Shown here in pieces: positions 11,200 through 24,600 of a stretch of DNA of 64,000 nucleotides. The notes under the pieces are model-generated. The model was not told the DNA's origin and did no database searches. It was given only the letters and a program-made list of their open reading frames with translations. Made by a program: the position numbers and the translations under genes. The DNA lies in the NCBI RefSeq assembly GCF_963082655.1, contig NC_081554.1, forward strand, positions 57,415,869 through 57,479,868. Reading direction: 5' to 3'. The DNA is from Stomoxys calcitrans (lineage: Eukaryota; Arthropoda; Insecta; Diptera; Muscidae). Each line of letters begins with the position of its first letter. Position 1 is the first letter of the stretch.

Positions 11200-12696
11200 T
11201 CAAGACAGTTTCTTAGCTACAATAACACCAGGACGACATTGTTTTAACGCTGTTGTTGTTATAGCTCCTGTCGTTCCCGAACTGGATGTTGTGCCATGTG
11301 TTATGGTTGTGGTGCCGCCCGCGGCATTTGATGAATTTGTCTGAACTTTGAATATTGCTGTGGGCGTAATATTCTGTGACACTATCGACGAAGACCCTGA
11401 ACTACTACTGCTACCGGCCGCCGTTGAGGCAGCAATGGCCGATTTACTGGCAACAGTTTTTGTTAGAGTCAAGGCAGTTCCACCACCGCCACCAATTGTT
11501 AATATCTTACTGCCACCTTTTAACTGCAGGAATGGTCGCAATTCGGCCAAAGTTTTACGTTGGGCCACCACATGCTGTTTGGTAGTCAGTGCCAAAGGAA
11601 CATCTTGACCGCCAGCTGTACGCACTGCTTGTGTCTGCACCAGCACTTTATGTTGCTCCCCATTACTATCTGTAAATAGATGATCACCCTCCAGATGACG
11701 TATTGCCTCCACAATGGTTTCCAGATTTTGCCGTGAACGCGTTAGACCACTGGTCTGTTCAATTTTTTCGGTCTTAACCTTTTTTAATGCTGCATCTGTT
11801 ATACGTTCCACCTCCACTTTTGGAGTCGCCTTTATGGCTGCTTGCAGTATGGGCTGCAGCATGGCGGGGGTAGGGGAATTACCTTCAGCATAAGCTTTGG
11901 CTATGGCATTGACAGCAACCTCTTGTTCAGATTCGGTAGATGAAGATGACAAAACAACCTCTTCATGTACATGATCTTCAGTTATGATTTCAGCGGCAGC
12001 ACTTTCGCTATCCAACTCTTCAATGCTGGAGCAGACGACAACCTGTTGTTGTCCTGTTAGTTCATCAATTTCAACATACGAAAATTCACCACAATCATCC
12101 TCTCCTCGTAGTAAATTTCCCGTGTGTTCTATTACCTCACGGGGAATGTAGGTGGCGGTTCCGTCTGTCTCATCTGCATCAACAACGGCCGAAGGTTGCG
12201 GCGCTGTCGCTACCGAATACAACTGTCGTTTAATCATTTGCAATTCCTCTTCAAGCATAGTACGCAGACGTCTTTCTTTAAACAGTTGATCCTTCAAATC
12301 ACCCAATTCCTTGATATTCTGTGCTAGTAGGATTTGAGCTTTTGTATTGGCGGCATTGGCAGCAGCATTGGCGGCAGCTGCTACGGCGGCACTGCCACCA
12401 CCACCGGCATTTAAAAGGGTCATCGGCTCGGGTGACATTGATCCAAGGCCTTCGTCGGATGAATCACTTATTGTTTGTACATTTGCAACATTATCGGTTA
12501 ATTTGCGCTTTTTAATGGCAATTGCCGAGTTATTTTCTGCACTTGTATTATCGCCGTTGTTTGCACTGCTACCGCCACCACCTGAAGCCTCATGCTGTCC
12601 CAACTGTCGCTTCAGTTGACTGTTTTGTGCCAATAGTTGAGTCTTCTGAGTTTCCAAATCGCAAATGTACTGTGAAGTTTGTTGTAATATAGCCGC
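11200..12696 (-). CDS. crp: crp coding exon 3 (helix 2, zipper, C-terminus)
   Basis: The acceptor is ACACTTTCAG before 12696. The exon opens with AAILQQTSQYICDLETQKTQ, which joins directly to the loop in exon 2 as in vertebrate AP-4. It carries the zipper, a basic KKRKL, an Ala-rich run, a second coiled coil, acidic patches, and a Gly/Ser/Thr-rich tail ending VIVAKKLS followed by TGA (11200-11202). The open frame resumes beyond the stop; see 9943-11145. Confidence 0.93.
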   Translation of the reverse strand, partial: AAILQQTSQYICDLETQKTQLLAQNSQLKRQLGQHEASGGGGSSANNGDNTSAENNSAIAIKKRKLTDNVANVQTISDSSDEGLGSMSPEPMTLLNAGGGGSAAVAAAANAAANAANTKAQILLAQNIKELGDLKDQLFKERRLRTMLEEELQMIKRQLYSVATAPQPSAVVDADETDGTATYIPREVIEHTGNLLRGEDDCGEFSYVEIDELTGQQQVVVCSSIEELDSESAAAEIITEDHVHEEVVLSSSSTESEQEVAVNAIAKAYAEGNSPTPAMLQPILQAAIKATPKVEVERITDAALKKVKTEKIEQTSGLTRSRQNLETIVEAIRHLEGDHLFTDSNGEQHKVLVQTQAVRTAGGQDVPLALTTKQHVVAQRKTLAELRPFLQLKGGSKILTIGGGGGTALTLTKTVASKSAIAASTAAGSSSSSGSSSIVSQNITPTAIFKVQTNSSNAAGGTTTITHGTTSSSGTTGAITTTALKQCRPGVIVAKKLS

Positions 12697-15600
12697 CTGA
12701 AAGTGTAAAAAATATACATTTTAAAAAATTGGAATTAAGCAAAACGTTGCAAACGACAACACTTAGAGAAAAAGTTTGTGAAAATATGTTTGGCAAGGCT
12801 ATTTTAAATTTCAGTAAAATTTGATCAAAATACGCTTTTATGGATCGCAAATGAGGATTCCTCTGTGAGAGACCCCTTGGATGTGGCAAACAATAAGACG
12901 GACGACAAGCTAGCTACGTAGGCGGATCGCTGTTAAGTTCTGATCTACTTTTTGTGTAATACAATGCCATTTATTTTTTCTACGGGCCTTTGAACCACCA
13001 TCAGAATTTACACCGAGTGATAAAAGATCCAAACCGTGCGAAGGCACAACTCCATGCGGCTGCCATCGAAGAGATCATCCCAATCATCATCTTGTGGTTA
13101 GAACCATATAACAACACGGGTAGTACCAGTGTCTTGTATAGCGTAATCCTCGTCTGTCGAGAGGTGGCCTTGTTTCTAAACTGCTTACTTAGTCCAAAGT
13201 AGCATCTTCTTTGCCAGTATTATTCTTCGCTTTATCTCAAAACTGGTGTCATTCGTTTCGGTTACGGCGGTGCCGAGGTAGATAAAGTTACTGACTATCT
13301 CAAACTTTCTCCATTTTCAAGGCTTTTTGGGAGTTGAAGCCATAAATTTCGTCTTATCTCCATTTACTGCCAGACCCATTTTCACCGACTCTCTTTCGAT
13401 TCTTTCAAAGGCTGCAGTTACTACTTCCGGTGACCGACCTATGATGTCGATGTCGTCGGCATAGCATGTGTTCTCTTGTGATTAGTATGCCATATCTATT
13501 CACATCTGCATCTCGTATAATCTTCTCCAGCAGGATATTACGATAAGCTGTCTCCTTGTCTGAAACGTTCGAGAGTATCTTGTATGCGATGGGGAGGAGA
13601 CTTATTCCCCTGTAGTTGGCACATTCCGTTCAGCGGGTAACCCTTCGGCTGCTGCTGCCTTATTGTTCTTTAGTCGGGTCACTGCTACTCGGACCTCATT
13701 CTGACTAGAAGGTAAAGATTCTATACCATCATCATTGATTGGTTCTGCGGTATCCTCTTCGCCGCCAACGTCGGACACTAGCAGTTGGGTTTAATCTTCT
13801 TTCCATATCCTCAGCATGCTATCTGTGCCCGTTCATCGGTTTGATGTTTAATTCTTTGGTGAAATTTCCGGACTTCATTCTGACTCCTGTACATCTCAAT
13901 TCGCTCACACTCACGTCTTTCCATTTCCTTTTTCTCTCTGCGGAATAGACGTTTCTCCTCTCTCCTTTTCCCCGGATACCTCTCCTTCATCTGGCGCGTT
14001 GCTACTGATTGCAGGGTTGCTCTATATGCAGCATTCTTGGCTTCAGTAGCATCTCGACACTCTTGGTCGTACCATGGGTTTCTTGGAGGAGGCTTTCGGT
14101 ACCCAAGTAAGGATTTCGCGGCATTTTTCATGGAGTGGGCAATAGTTTGCCACTGCGCCATTATATCATCGGAACAAGAAGTGCTTTCATCAACCTGAGT
14201 GCAATATGCCGCTGCCATCTGTTGTTTTACTGCTTTTTAATGTCCAGCTTCCGTGCAGTGTCAGATAGTACTTTCCTCGCCATGTTCAAACGAGTGCGAA
14301 CCTTTGCTGCAACAAGGTAATGATCCGAATCTTTAATTGCTCCACGGATCGATCGTACATCTGGATGAATGCTTTGCATCTATCACAACATGATCAATTT
14401 GGTCCCTCGTGTTTTGATCGGGTGACAGCCACGTGGCTTTGTGAATATTTTTATGTTGAAATCTGATGCTGCTAACTAGCATGTTTTTTGCCGCGGCGAA
14501 ATCTATCAGCCGCAACCCATTACTGGACGTTATCTCGTGGAGGCTAAACTTTCCGACTGTTGGACCAAAAATGTCTTCCTTCTCCATCTTCGCATTAAAA
14601 TCTCCCAGAACGATTTAATTTTCATGTGCGGGGTAGCGGTCATATTCTCTCTCTAGGAGCTCGTAGAAAATATCTTAGGTGGTAATATCTGCCTTGTACT
14701 TCTCTTCTCTATAAAGTGTGCGGACATTCCAGGTGCAGAACCGCAAATCATGGTACTTTTTCGTTTGCTTGGGTCGTCAACGTTGAGGGAGTCCGTTGGA
14801 AAATTAGCGATATCACGTAGTTTCAGTGGGAGGTCGGGCGGCACCGGGTTTTGCTTAAATACTGAGTGCCTGTGATACTCGATGTGCCAACTATCCCAAA
14901 ATGTTTGTTGTAACATTTGACAGCCACTTGCAGTTCCTCCCACATTCTACTACAATTGACAGCAAGGCTGAACTGTATTTTACGGGGTAGTTCGCAAAAT
15001 ATCAAATTCTTTGCATACCCCCTAATTTTGGCTCCAGGAACCCGAATATGAAGTCCGTTTTTGGCGTTCAGGCCCGTGGACCCCTTAAAAATGTTTGAAA
15101 AAAAAATTGTTTTTTTTTCAAAAAACTTTGGAAGGCATTTAGTAGTTTTACTTAAAATACTTTTGCTATTTCCCACTGTGGAGGAGAAAATCTGAAAAAA
15201 AATCACGGGCCCGTGCCCCAAAAGCGGACTTCATATTCGGGTTTCTGGGATCAAAATTAGGGGGTATGCAAAAAATTAAATTTTTCGCGAACTACCCCGT
15301 AAACTAGTTATCCCGACAGCAAAGCCAAAAGTAGAACAAAGGTCCTTAAGCCACATGCTGAAACTTAGAGCGCTGATAAAGAAACTTTGTTGCTGCTGTG
15401 TATCTCCTGTTCCTTTATCAAAAATATTTCTTTGTTGCTCTAAGGCACAGTTTTGTGTTATCTAATTTGCTCTTATCGTGGCAGCAATTCAAATCACCAT
15501 TTTGTGGATAGGCAATTATCATCCCAGAGGGGCCAGGTTGGATCTTCATGACCTGGAGCGGGATTCAGCGCCGCAATGGAGCCTCTATTTAAAAATTTAG

Positions 15601-18600
15601 GTGAATGTTGTTCTTAGATACCAACCATCGCACCTATTGAATTTAACCTTCATCGGCAAATCAGAGTAGTTACCGCAAATGCAGCCACCTCATCTGCCAA
15701 TCAGGTGAAGACAACTTCACGCCTTAAACATCTGGCAAGCCTACTACAAACTAATGTAAATTAATTGAAGGCGTTTTATAAAAAACTGTTTTTCCTATAG
15801 ACTTTTGGCTAGCTATTTCCTAAACATCATGTCAAAACGCAGTCTTTGCCCAATTGAACTTCTATGCATCTCAAAAAGAATCGCCCCATAAATGACAACA
15901 ATCTAGGCCGGTGGATTATTTGTCGAATCCCGCCACAGCCACCTTTGATCAATGAAATTTCAATCTCACACAACATTTTATATTAAGTGATCAAAACAAA
16001 AACTCAAAAAGCTTTAGTAAGGCCGGCAATTTTAAAGAGGCACACACACGCTGCTACAACACAAATTATAAGCACACAAAACACCAGCGGTGTATACGTG
16101 CCTATGTATGTTTGAATAATAAGAACAAAAAAAACAAGCAAATCCCATATGTTTTAGCGGCATTTTATGTTATTTTTTCTCCGTTCCTTTTTTATCGTAT
16201 TCTGTAAACAAATTCATTCAATTTTCCTTTTTGTAGTGACTGTACTTTTTTAGTATGTGGTAGAGGCGTCGTCTACGTCCGGCGAAGTGTTCTCTGCCGT
16301 ACGCTCCCAATATGATTTGCCGTGGTGTGTTTGGCAATATTCGCCGCAACCTACGTTCAGCTGAAATTACTGTTTCAATTCCATTCCCTCTCACGAATCA
16401 ATCAACCAACCAGCTGGTAGTGCGCTAGGTGTGGAAGCGACTTATGAAACACTTGGCTGGTACGGCGACAAACTGAAAACACATGTTTTTATTTTGCTTT
16501 GAAATGGAAGGCGGCCGCCGCCACCGGAGAGCCAACAAAAATATATGAGAGTTTGTCTTTGGGAACGGATGTATTAAGTAACAAGTGAGAGAGCATGATA
16601 ATGTGGAATAACTAAAAAAAATAAAACGAAGAGAAAAACAACCACACGACGCAACTATCTCTTTTCATTACACTAGGGGACGCCGCACACCTTTCTTATA
16701 TTTTTCTTGTTTACGATTTCCCAGCATTTGCCAATATAAAGGCAAGAGTGGGTGAATGAATATAAATCGCGTGTATGTGTACGTAAATTCTTCCACAAAT
16801 TCCAAAAATGCACAAAACCTAGGTGGGCTTTGTTTACATTTATACACACATATATGCCACTTCCAACAATATGTATGTAAGGTTAAATTAATGAATACAA
16901 TGCGAATGAAAGGAAAACGAAAAATACGCACAGCAGCTGGGCAGCTGGTCTCCCAATATGACAAACACTCACTACCCATTCTGTCTTTTTTCTTTTTAGT
17001 TTTTGTTTTTAAAATGGAAACATGTGTGAACATTTTCAGTTGTCATTCAGACAACTACTTGCAATGCAAACACAGAGTTCTGGCTTTTGTGGTTGTTGAT
17101 GGGTGTGAAGTGAGAATTGTAGTGTAATTTATGAATTGAAGACGCATTTTGTAAAACAAAAATACTACAACTGCCTACCCATTTTTAATTCTTTTTTCAA
17201 TGGTCTATTTTTAAGATTATTTTTAGAACTTGATTGTAATGTGATAAAGAAGACATTTTAATCAACGAATTACAGCCGACGAAATATCCTTAATATCTGC
17301 TGACATTACGATAATTAGCGAATATCTAATAACATCAGAGTATGGCGATCGATGATCAGTCTGCAAAAAATACCGTTCTGGCTTAAGAGACCACACATTA
17401 AATATTTTCGTTCTAATATTCGCGCAAGCAGCCAATTTGCTTCATTCCAAACGTTCATACGGTAAGTGTACTAGTAGTCGGCAGATTAAGTATTTTGCAA
17501 AATGTTCAATTCAGTTGACAGGCATTTGTGCTTCACAATTAGAAATTTAGTTTTTAGATGTTTTAACCTAAAATTTCAAATTTTATGATGCTCAATATGG
17601 CAAGGTGAGTTATTGGCGTCTTTACCAACCTGTTTTTGCGGCGATCGGTGTTTTGGACCGGAACCAACTTGCTCACTTAATGTCCAAAACCAACTTGCTC
17701 ACTTTTTGCCCGACCCAAAAATTAGATACCCACGATTATATTTCTCATCTGGAGAACGGTATATATTGGGTTGTCCAAAAAGTAATTGCGAATTTTTCAT
17801 ATAGTCGGCGTTGAAAAATTTTTTCACAGCTTGTGACTCTGTAATTGCATTCTTTCTTCTGTCAGTTATCAGCTGTTACTTTTAGCTTGCTTTAGAAAAA
17901 AAGTGTAAAAAAGTATATTTGATTAAAGTTCATTCTAAGTTTTATTAAAAATGCATTTACTTTCTTTTAAAAAATCCCCAATTACTTTTTGGGCAACCCA
18001 ATGTGTAGAATGGCTATATTAAAATTTGGTGTGCACCGTATTGGTAATAAATGTAGAAACGGTCAATACTACACAATTATCTAAAATTTCGGGGAATAAG
18101 CCATTTATGAGGCCAAAAACTTTATTAGAGATAGATCCATATAAAAAGAATATATATCTAAATATGTCCCGAGGGTATCATACCCCTCTCTCTCTCTCTC
18201 TCTCTATCTTTACAACGCATTGATTCAAATCATAGGGAAATTGGCAAAAATTTTGCCATTTATCAAAACCTTAAATTGGGAGATCGATCTGTGGCAGCTT
18301 TTTGAAAATATAACACGTCTTGATCATTTTCGAGTAAAAAGAGATCTTATATAAACCTGGAATGACAGATTTCACGAAATTGTAAATTCATAGAGCTGGA
18401 AGTCGCCACGAGACATTAAAGGAGAGACATCTGGACGAGATGCGGCATCACTATCGATTCACTCACAACCTTAAAATGCCTGCAGAATATCCACCGAAAT
18501 GCTGTTGCCAATGCAACTACGTCTACGATAACAACCAAATATAGATTGACGCCCACCACCGATCACAGATAATAAGGACAAACTGCCTAGGAAAATCAAT

Positions 18601-21600
18601 CCCATGTCAGACGGTTGTACGTACCGGATTGACCCGATAGAGTCCTTCATCGACAAGGGATGGCACCTCAGTCTACAACACACTGCCACAATAACAACAA
18701 AAACCAATGGTGTATTTCTCACTGACCTTATGGGCCACTCCGCTAAAGGAGCCTGAATTTCAGCATACAGCCTGTTCTGGTAACCGCAATCGCAAGAATT
18801 TTGTGAACTCAACATTATGCTCCGGTGATGAAAAATATGAAAAAACTTCCGGTTTCAATTCGGTAAGACTTGTCTCTGCGAGTAGGGACCACCGGAGAAC
18901 CTATGCATATAACGAATTGCTAACGACTTGTAATCGCAAGCTTCCCTGAAAATCGGAACAGTCCTGATAGCATCAATATAAAGCGACCCGAGGTTTAAAC
19001 ATATCCAACGGAATGTTTTCGATAAATCAATTAACATTTAGGAAATGTTTAAATAATAACACATTTCAATTGAATTGTCGTTTTTTTGCTATCGTGAAAT
19101 GTCCTACATAATAATACATGTATCCATATACTCAACACGTACATCATTGTTGTAATTAGGCAAGCAGCTGTTATAGAAAACAAAAAGTGATATTTCCTTT
19201 CTTCTTTTCTTTCTTACTTAAATAGTACATTATACATACATATGTATTAATTTCACAGCTGTTTTTCTTCTTTATTTACGTTGGGTTTGCTATTAGATGA
19301 GTGGGGTAGAAGTAGGTGATGGAATGCCGATCTGAATGGCATTGTGAGTTCATATATGTGTGTGCCAATGTACACATGTATGTATATGTTCTTGGGCATG
19401 AACAGTTTGAACATGTCTTCGTATTTATGAATATACAATGTCGTTTCGTATAATGATCAGAAAAAAAATCTACAAAATATCAACTGTGAGAGCAAGAAAG
19501 AGCGAAGTCAAAACACACAGAGGGGTTAATAATAACCCTGCAAAGCAGCTGTTGTCTTATCCAATGACGAATCATTCAACATATTGTATTTTTAAAATAA
19601 AAGCGGTGGCGTCGTGCAAACCCGACATCACCACACCCACACATTTTTGCCAGAGGCAGGTAAGCAAGGTAAGCGGTAAAAGACACATGTTTATTTTTTC
19701 GTTTAATGGCACAATATATTCTTACTCATCGCGCTGTAGGAACATCAATGCAATTTTTACCACAAATACAAATTTAGGTACAAATATACAACTAGACTTT
19801 TTATGGCGCTTAAAATAAATCTGGCGCCAATTTTAGATAATGCATAAATACAAATTTCTATAAAGTTATGTTTACAGCTGAATATCTGACATTTCTGATT
19901 CAGTGGCAGTGTTGCCCCAAAATAGTTTAAGTTTCTGTTACAAAAAGCGAAATATCAAGTCAGCCTGGCTGATAGATTTTAGTATTGATTTTTGTATTAT
20001 AAAAACCTGAAAGTGTTCCAATCTATCAATGTAAAGCCCGGGTGGGCGATGTTTGATTAATAAAAATGAATGAATGAATAGGGTTTCCTGTGGGAAAACT
20101 TAAATGCAGCCTGGAGGAATAAGGTTTCCCACGGGAAAACTTCAATTCAGATCGGCTGAATAAGATTTCCCATGGGAAAACTTCAATTCAGCCTGGCTAA
20201 TAAGGTTTCCTATGGGAAAACTTAAACTCAGCCTGGCTGAATAAGGTTTCCTATGAGAAAATTTACTTTCATCCAGGCTGAATTAAAAGCTTATAAGGTT
20301 TCAACTCAGGCTTACTGAGAAGGTTCCCCATGGAAAGGGAAAGCAGTCCTTGCCAAGAATTTATTGGAGATCGATCCTGGTGGTATGTAAACCTGACTGC
20401 AGTTGGGATCTATCAAATACTCATTAATGCTGGCTGATCTAATTTTAAGTTTCATGATGAATAGGGCACTTGCATGCGTTCCGAAAAATTTACCATTTAT
20501 TTATCCTTCTATAGTTCAGATCTTTCCACCAGACAACTATCACTTTATAAGAAATAGAAAAAGAGAGACCCCAATTAAAAACCAACATTTGTTTTGCAAA
20601 CTTGCCTTCATATTGATGTGCCATAAAATATTCGTTGTGGTTGGTTGTCAGAGTTATTGATTTGCCCCCATATTCACCAGATGCTTTAGATCTTGTGGCT
20701 TACCAGATATTTGTGAGAGTTGCCAGATACATAGTTAAAAGCATTTGAATTTTTATATATATTTTTTTGAAACAAAAGGAAGTGTCAAGCCTCTGGAGTA
20801 AGTTTATCTGATTGTGAAAGGTAAAAGCCGAGAAAACCCAACCACATAAATTTGGAATGGATTAATACATCTGACAATATGGCAACGCTGCAAAACTATG
20901 ACGATTCATTCATTCATTAAGAAAAAAAATACTTCAAAACACAGTTAGTTTTTTACTACTACTAGTACACACACACAACCAACAGTCCACTACAGGGGCA
21001 GACCAGACAGACCTGTCTGTTGCCTCTCACACTCTCTCCCTATACGGTCATATCGGTCGTTTATTATTGCCTAGCGTTTTTAAGTTTAAAAATAAACCAC
21101 AAGTTGCAAACAAAAAACTATTAAAAAGCAAACTGCAAAGCAATAATTGAATCCGGCGCGACAACATTCTTGTTGCTCGAGGAGTACGTTTAACCGATTT
21201 AACTAGACTTTTCTCTTTGTTGTGCAAGTTAACAAAAATAACTGTGCCATTGAAATGCAGCAATCCGTAATAATATCATCTTATTGCGCAGGTAAGTAAA
21301 CAGAAAGAAACAATCTTATACCACCAAGTTATCGTTAGAAATGTAGTTTCTTAATCATTAAAATGGTGATTCAAACTTCAATTCAGCACGGCTGAATAAC
21401 CTTTGATATGACCAAGTTAAATTGAAGTTTTCCCACGCGATAGTTCGCATACCCCCTAATTTTGACCCCAGGAATCCGAATATAAAGGCCGGCAAATTTT
21501 TCAAACTTTGGAAGGCAATTAGAGTTTTATTTTAAATACTTTTGTCTATTTCCCACTGTTGGACATATGGAGGAGGAGAAAATCTCAATCCCGGCCGAAG

Positions 21601-24600
21601 ACTGGCATATTTTATTAACTTTGGAATCTACTAATCAATACCTTTCATTTAATAGCCATATTGCCTTGGTTAGACTACTTCCCTCCAAAGGGGATTTTTG
21701 ACCCCAAGGAGAGTCCACGGGCCCGAGCCCCAAAAACGGACTTCATATTCGGGTTCCTGGGGTCAAAATTAGGGGGGATGCAAAAAATTATATATTTTTT
21801 TGCGAACTACCCCTTAAAAATACAGTTTTAGAAGCTTTCCCCATAGGAAACCTTATTCATCTGAATTTGCTACGCTGTGAGCAAGGACTCAACTATACAC
21901 TTTAACTTAAAGCTAGCGTTATAAAGGAAACAAGCAAAAGTGCTTTGAGTTCGGCTGGGCCGAATCTTATATAGATTCATGTTCAGATGGACTTTACTTG
22001 TCATGAATTTTGGAAGTCATCAAAAATCCAATGTCTAAAAGTTCAGCCAAGTAATTGCTCGCCTTAGAGGCTTAAGATATCAAATCAGTCGATCGCTTTA
22101 TATGAGAGCTATATGAGGTTATAAACCTATTAATATTACGAGCCAAATTTCAGCCAAATCGGTTAGCAATTTAGCCTTCTAGAGGCTCAAGAAGTCAAAT
22201 CTGTAGATCGGTTTTTATGGCAGATATATCAGGTTATAAATTGATTTAGATTTATCTTGAAAACGGCAAAGTTCTTAAAAATAAAAATCAAACACGTTGT
22301 GGAAAATATCAGGCATATCGGATAAGAATTGCGCCATCTAGAGGCTCAAGTACAGTAGATACGAGATCTTTTCATATGGTAGCCATATCTGGTTATGAAT
22401 CGATTTGGAGCATTCTTAGCACAGTTGTTAGTTGTCACAACAAAACACATCATGCGAAATTTCAGCCAAATCGGATAAAAATGCGCTCTTTAATGGTTCA
22501 CAAAGTCAAGATCCGATATCGGTTTACAATCCCAACCGACCTGCAATCCCGTGGCAACCGGTTGTACGTACCGGATTAACCCGATGAAGTCCTTCATCGG
22601 CAAGGTCTGCCGCCTCAGTGTAAAACACACTGTTACAATAACTATAGGGAGTATTTGTGCAAAATTTTATACGACTAGATTTACTGCTTTGAAAATTAGC
22701 TTGCTTTCGATAGACGGGCGGACTTGCTAAATCGACTTGGGAATGTCAAGAAGATCAAAAATATATATACTTTGTTGGGTCTCAGATCATTATTTCAATA
22801 TGTTATAAACGGAATGACGAAATTGGTATACCCCCATCCTATGGTGCAGACTATAAGTCTCCTGGATATAGCTTACTTAACTGCAAAAGCAGACAAAGGA
22901 GTTCGTTGAGTGTTTGAGGGAATTGTTCGCCAGGGAAGTTTGAGGGATGCCGAAGAAATCGAAGTGATTCCGTGTGCTTGTTTTGACGGCCGGCTCCCAT
23001 TTCCCATTAAACATTTTTTGAATTGATATTTATGTAAACTTTCAGATATTATTGATCAACCGAAGAGTAAATTCATACGTATGTATGTGTCACTTTTTCT
23101 TCTCTAGTTTCTTTGTTATCGAATTATGTGAATTCTGATCTCCGACTAAAATTTCCCAGCTTCTTGGAAAAATTATCATAATATTTTTGAAAATTGCCAA
23201 GAAACTCCACAATATATTTAACATTTCATAACTCATCGTTAAATATTGCAGTTGGTCAGAATAAGGATAAAAAAAAACCTTTTTCTGTTTAAAAATGTTC
23301 AGTTGATTAATTTATTTATTATATTGCACATATATGCATCATTACAACCTTTTCTTTCAAATGGAACAAGGTGATGGTTGGCTGTACTACAAATACATAG
23401 AGCGCATGTGCGAAAATTCTATGAAAACGGGCGTATTGTACCAACAGAACAGTTGTAAACTCAATTTGTACAAATGTGTCGTACATATGTATATACGTAC
23501 ATACGTACTTGCATTCCACAATATTAGTATCCACACCAACTTTGGGGTTATTGTGCGAGGCGAATATAAAAACCGGGACAAGCTCATTTACTTTTCACAA
23601 TGGGTATGTATATGTATACATGTATATATAAAATATACATGTATTCTCGTATATATTGTATACATTAGTAAACAGATGGGAAAAACATACTATGTATGTA
23701 GTGAAAACAAAGCTCGAGAGCGAAAAGTTTGTTGCAAATCTACTGGGGGCCAATGTAAGTCTTTGTAGTCTCCCATCATCAAAAAACGGTTGAGATGGGT
23801 GGAAAGCTACCAGGAGTAAAAAACAAGTGCTTAGGTAAGAGTTCAAAATTGTTGGAAAGTTATTGCAGCAAATACTCACACACACACATAAAATAACATA
23901 AAAAATATCAAAAATTCTTCTAAACCACAGATTAAAGTAACCGTCCAGTGAAGAATTGAACGAATTTAGAACCAAAAGTTCAAGAAAAAAAAACTTCGTT
24001 GGAATTCGATGTGCATACAAAATTGGATCAAATTTTGATATTCATATAAAAATATACCCATCTTCAATTTCAGAAGCCCAGATTTTAGTAGTATTTTTCA
24101 TTTGTTTCCATGGAAAATTCTTAAGAAATCTGATTTTACTGGTCAAGATTTCATAAAATTGAAAGTACGATTTTATAGAGGCCTCCCGCAGCCAAACCTT
24201 TATCTAAAAATGTCCGCATCTAAGAGCCGGCACCTTCTTTGCGGTCTAGCGAATAAGTCGGTGGACATGATGAGCTTCGCCCAACAAACCCAAGGCAATC
24301 AACCGAAGGATAAATGAATCTAAAAAGTTGTCGTACCCAGTAAGCTGCTGAAAGCTGCGGAACACAAGTTCAATGTACATCAGATCACGTACTCGAAACG
24401 GTGTGCAGGCCATTTTGTCGAGAGTACCCAGTAGGAGATAAAGCGAAAAACAATATCCTGGGGAACGCAAGGAAACTCCCAGCAGATGCCAAATCAAAGC
24501 TATTTAAAGCTCTAGAACATCTACTAAAATCAAATCTTTTAACCTGAGGGAATATCGATATAGAAGCCCATGTACAATGGCTCCATAATTAAAGATTGTC

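Noticed and set aside
13811..14218. 135-codon frame with NPWYDQECRDATEAKNAAYR
   Set aside because: Not an independent gene; it is the linker region of the LINE remnant at 12990-14815.
16668..17127. Overlapping frames of about 120 codons on both strands
   Set aside because: Mutually antisense and without domains; low-complexity Lys/Tyr/Thr content.
23319..24020. Several overlapping frames on both strands
   Set aside because: Driven by TATGTATATACGTA-like repeats; Tyr/Ile/Cys-rich with no family.
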